A DNA stretch of 64,000 nucleotides, from the NCBI RefSeq assembly GCF_028476545.1, contig NW_026732379.1, positions 127,001-191,000 on the forward strand, read 5' to 3'. This document shows positions 63,520 to 64,000 of the stretch, piece after piece. Source of the stretch: Physella acuta (taxonomy: Eukaryota > Mollusca > Gastropoda > Physidae). The notes beneath the pieces were generated by a model. It was not told the DNA's origin and searched no databases. It was given only the letters and a program-made list of their open reading frames with translations. Numbering within the stretch: position 1 is the first letter of the stretch; every line of letters starts with the position of its first letter. The position numbers and the translations under genes are program-made.

Positions 63520-64000
63520 CTATGAAAGAATAGTTGCAGATTTTGTAACAAAAGAATATCTACAATATTTTTGAATAATAATTTAATGGTTGAGATTTTT
63601 TTATTATCAAATAAAGGAACCACTGTAATAACTTTTATCAATTACTAATGAGGTTCTCATAAATATAATGTAACAAAAGAATATCTACAATATTTTTAAT
63701 AATAATTTAATAGTTGAGATTTTTTTATTATCAAATAAAGGAACCACTGTAATAACTTTTATCAATTACTAATGAGGTTCTGATAAATATATTAACATAA
63801 CATCAACAGAAACTATTTTAACCAACAATCTCCAGGTTTGATTTTTGTTTTAAAAATAACAATAAAAAACATGCTTGATACATTTTTGTAATAACATTAA
63901 AAAAATAAACTGGCAACTATATTTTACCAACAACCACCAGGTTTTATTATTTAAAAAAAACAAAAAAGCATGGTAAATTTGTATAACATTAATAAAATAA
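63520..64000. repeat. Intron with 126-bp tandem duplication
   Basis: Two near-identical copies of ACAAAAGAATATCTACAATA...GAGGTTCT(C/G)ATAAATATA run from about 63547 to 63793, differing at a few bases. They sit near, but do not include, the exon 1 acceptor. A weaker (A/C)CAACAA(T/C)C(T/A)CCAGGTTT block repeats further right. Confidence 0.9.

Overview
The window is eukaryotic, probably a mollusc and most likely a gastropod snail. Introns are AT-rich, exons are richer in GC, and tRNA-derived SINEs are frequent. One protein-coding gene on the minus strand fills the whole window: the PHR-family E3 ubiquitin ligase MYCBP2 (PAM / Highwire / RPM-1 / Phr1), which controls synapse and axon development through the DLK MAP kinase and other substrates. 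I could place 70 coding exons (the last one partial and tentative), about 11.3 kb of coding sequence or about 3,770 residues. Splice phase is continuous across every one of them. Human MYCBP2 is about 4,680 residues, so the N-terminus lies to the right of base 64000. The C-terminal DOC, RING-H2 and B-box-like/zinc region lies to the left of base 1.

Reading from right to left (5' to 3' of the gene): helical N-terminal segment and RCC1-like domain with its cysteine-rich insert (63.5-42.2 kb); PHR domain 1 (39.8-37.5 kb); helical middle (36.9-28.2 kb); PHR domain 2 (27.6-25.6 kb); conserved middle segment (24.8-20.9 kb); filamin-type Ig domain (20.3-18.5 kb); a pair of beta-rich repeats (18.3-16.3 kb); Ser/Pro/Lys-rich disordered linker (15.8-7.1 kb, with one conserved helical exon at 8.0 kb); Lys-rich segment and Cys/His-rich zinc module (5.3-2.8 kb); and the conserved helical segment before the DOC domain (2.2 kb to base 1).

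The introns hold two decayed DNA transposons (a Ginger-like element with its integrase core missing at 30.4-32.0 kb, and a hAT element with a perfect 8-bp target duplication at 42.5-44.2 kb), a Helitron-like element, an unclassified 725-bp repeat and two SINE families. They also hold many tandem repeats, including a 31-bp array of about 2.2 kb and a 54-bp array of about 5.6 kb with higher-order structure.

The most unusual signal is that many of these tandem repeats are copies of the exon-intron junctions themselves. At about nine exons (17, 24, 25, 36, 44, 62, 63, 65, 68) the repeat unit contains the last bases of the exon plus its splice donor, repeated into the intron. At about five exons (5, 11, 24, 30, 46) the acceptor and first exon bases are copied upstream. 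Several arrays keep intact GT or AG motifs, so introns of this gene carry rows of decoy splice sites.
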